64,000 bases of DNA from contig JANRID010000070.1 of assembly GCA_033765305.1 (NCBI GenBank), positions 1 to 64,000 on the forward strand. Reading direction: 5' to 3'. Numbering within the stretch: the first letter of the stretch is position 1; every line of letters starts with the position of its first letter. This stretch comes from RDXT01 sp033765305. GTDB lineage: Bacteria > Bacteroidota > Bacteroidia > J057. This document shows, one piece after another, positions 62,584 to 64,000 of the stretch. The translations under genes were made by a program, and so were the position numbers. Under the pieces are notes generated by a model. The model did not search any database, was not told where the DNA came from, and saw only the letters and a list, made by a program, of their open reading frames with translations.

Positions 62584-64000
62584 CTAAATGAACCAAAGTT
62601 TATCAGTAATTTTCTCAGCACGCATTTTATCCCAATCATCAATCTCACGAAGTTTATCCAAAAGTCCCGACATAATAGAAGGGTACAAAATTGTAACCGT
62701 TTTCTTAGAGGGTAAGAATGTTCTGTGAGAAAGATGAGAAAACCAAAAAATTTGTGTTGAAAGATAGCGTAAGTCTTCAAAGGTTGAACGTTTGTCTATT
62801 TCAATTTCTAATGGTATTGTGCTTTCTTGAACAAAATGTACTAATGAACGGTGTTTTGAAAGTTCTATGTAAGTGCCTTTGGGGGTAACATTCACTTTTT
62901 GCTCTTTTCCAAATACTTTTATTGTTTCATTGTTAATTCCGTCGTTTGAGATTAACCTAAAATTATGCCCATAAGCAAGATGGACAAAAGCATACTTGAA
63001 AGTTAATCTTTCATTTTGGAATTTTTTAATCACATTTTCAACGGCTTTTATTTCATATTCTTTACTTGCCGACTTGAAAAGGTGAAATACTAAACGAAAC
63101 TCCGAGTTTTTATTGATAATTTCTTGACTGATTATTTTTGATAAAGAATTGTAAAGATGCTTTTCCAAGTTTTCTGCGTAATTATCAAAATTTGATAGTG
63201 GCGAACAGTCTCCTACCAAGTATCTACCATCGGAATGAAATATTTGGGCTATACCTAAAATTCTTTTTCCGTCTTTGTTCAAAGATGAACCAATGCCAAT
63301 GACTAATTCTTCCTTTCGTTTTTCAATATTTTGAATAGTCCAGCCAATCCCGCCAATCTTTGCATAGACGTTAAGAGCAAGATTATTCATTACAAATTGA
63401 TTAATTTTTTTAAGGTGTTTTTCTTGTACGTCTTGTGTAGGGATACCCTGTCCAAGTAATTTTGCTTTGCAAACAAAATACGGACTTTGCTTAACATCCG
63501 TAATTTTTAAATGTTGTTCATTAAGGACAATAATACAAAGGTGTGATGACGAAACCTGCTCTTCGTAAACTGCATTTGTGTATGTTTCCGTTTTGGTATC
63601 CAACAAAAATAGTGTTATAAAAACAGGTTTTATATGAAACAAACTTTTTAAGCGTGTTTCAATTTGGTTTATAAAACCTTCTAAAACGCCTTCGTTGAAC
63701 TTTGGGCAAATAATTGTAATCTTAATTTCTTGATTTTCAAAAAACTTAAAACTGTATGGTTTTAGTTTTGAAATCGCGTCATTGTAATAACCTTTTTCCG
63801 TCCTATTTTCAAAATAGTATCTAATTGGGTCTTCCAATTTATCTGCTTGAACTTTATCATTTTCAAGCGGTAAATATTTCATTGAAAACTCAGTGAATTT
63901 ATTTCCACAAGGCAAGTAAATATTATTTCTGTTGTTTTCAAGCCAATTATAGGTTTGTTTAATTACTTTGAAATTTGCTTGATTATGTTCTAACTCTTGC
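62584..64000 (-). CDS. Prokaryotic Argonaute, MID-PIWI part (5' end outside window)
   Basis: The frame is open to the window's right edge, giving 471 visible residues (numbering from the edge). Residues about 90-170 look like a MID domain. The guide-5'-end pocket pattern is Y174 and K178 (YFVCK), Q189 (GIPTQ) and K214 (YAKIGGIGWTI). The PIWI domain follows, with ELVIGIGSS (about 231-239), where active Argonautes have an Asp. The HLFKSASKE segment has no Asp either. The end LWFI is the usual hydrophobic C terminus. Upstream sequence (NWLENNRNNIY) suggests an N-terminal domain beyond the window. No catalytic tetrad was found, so it is probably non-cleaving. Confidence 0.87.
   Translation of the reverse strand, partial: QELEHNQANFKVIKQTYNWLENNRNNIYLPCGNKFTEFSMKYLPLENDKVQADKLEDPIRYYFENRTEKGYYNDAISKLKPYSFKFFENQEIKITIICPKFNEGVLEGFINQIETRLKSLFHIKPVFITLFLLDTKTETYTNAVYEEQVSSSHLCIIVLNEQHLKITDVKQSPYFVCKAKLLGQGIPTQDVQEKHLKKINQFVMNNLALNVYAKIGGIGWTIQNIEKRKEELVIGIGSSLNKDGKRILGIAQIFHSDGRYLVGDCSPLSNFDNYAENLEKHLYNSLSKIISQEIINKNSEFRLVFHLFKSASKEYEIKAVENVIKKFQNERLTFKYAFVHLAYGHNFRLISNDGINNETIKVFGKEQKVNVTPKGTYIELSKHRSLVHFVQESTIPLEIEIDKRSTFEDLRYLSTQIFWFSHLSHRTFLPSKKTVTILYPSIMSGLLDKLREIDDWDKMRAEKITDKLWFI

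Larger units (their letters stand above)
61430..64000. other. AT-rich genomic island (partial, continues beyond window)
   Basis: From about 61430 the sequence drops sharply in GC content and the codons shift to AT-rich choices. The stretch carries the Argonaute operon and runs to the window edge. The preceding 61 kb is mostly GC-rich, so this is a strong composition break and a likely horizontally acquired segment. The right boundary is outside the window. Confidence 0.8.

Noticed and set aside
62584..64000. Catalytically active Argonaute
   Set aside because: The PIWI strand has GIGSS instead of G-x-D and the later Asp positions are not acidic.

Overview
The window comes from the chromosome of a GC-rich member of the Bacteroidetes, probably near the Saprospiria (the class is inference). 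At least six secreted proteins end in a Type IX secretion (T9SS) C-terminal sorting domain. Lipoproteins with clear lipoboxes are common. Several genes are preceded by the Bacteroidetes promoter pattern TTTG (or TTG), about 19-20 bp, then TAnnTTTG, and Shine-Dalgarno sequences are weak.

Layout. 0-6 kb: a T9SS BNR/YCF48-type protein, an AraC regulator, a 60-bp tandem repeat, and a divergent 7TMR-type histidine kinase / LuxR-type response regulator pair. 6-19 kb: a membrane protein overlapping a secreted cyanophycinase-like peptidase, FtsH, a delta-60-repeat protein, a 1-kb gap holding two tRNA-like elements each followed by a terminator, a WHy/LEA-like lipoprotein, a large M4 metalloprotease and a small lipoprotein. 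18.6-24.6 kb: a LytS/LytT-type pair, a vanadium-haloperoxidase/PAP2-like lipoprotein, an FHS-type transporter and a Rieske oxygenase. 24.7-31.5 kb: an accessory stretch with a frameshifted PD-(D/E)XK-like gene, an S8 protease, an acetyltransferase, a frameshifted AAA/DUF4143 ATPase, a DUF1349 protein and a PIN/DUF2281 toxin-antitoxin pair. 31.5-34 kb: rpsP-rimM, PPK2 and palindromic repeats. 34-47 kb: a VOC protein, an AT-rich 862-residue delta-60 protein, a PRTase, a tagaturonate-reductase-like enzyme, a degenerate ureohydrolase-fold protein translationally coupled to an MlaF-type ATPase, an ammonium transporter, ThpR and a secreted EEP-family protein. 47-61 kb: Dps, PhoH, ABC-F, a bestrophin, a DJ-1/PfpI - HxlR divergent pair, an Rpn-type nuclease with a duplicated tail, a Crp/Fnr regulator, a fatty-acid-hydroxylase/ferredoxin fusion, a DUF418 protein and a YdeI-like protein.

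61.4 kb to the right edge is a strikingly AT-rich island on the minus strand. It encodes a MID-PIWI prokaryotic Argonaute (5' end outside the window) that lacks recognisable catalytic aspartates. Two bases after its stop codon begins a protein with a C-terminal DpnII/MboI-like PD-(D/E)XK nuclease domain. This looks like a defence operon in which a catalytically dead, nucleic-acid-guided sensor licenses a separate nuclease. It is the most interesting object in the window.

How the genes work together. Much of the core is cell-envelope and secretion biology: T9SS cargo proteases, lipoproteins, FtsH quality control and MlaF-type lipid transport. Sensory pairs are interspersed. The accessory genes (Argonaute module, Rpn, TA pair, AAA/DUF4143, Uma2-like nuclease) cluster in the stretches that also carry frameshifts, partial duplications and base-composition shifts. 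All family assignments were made by reading sequence motifs; no database search was run.
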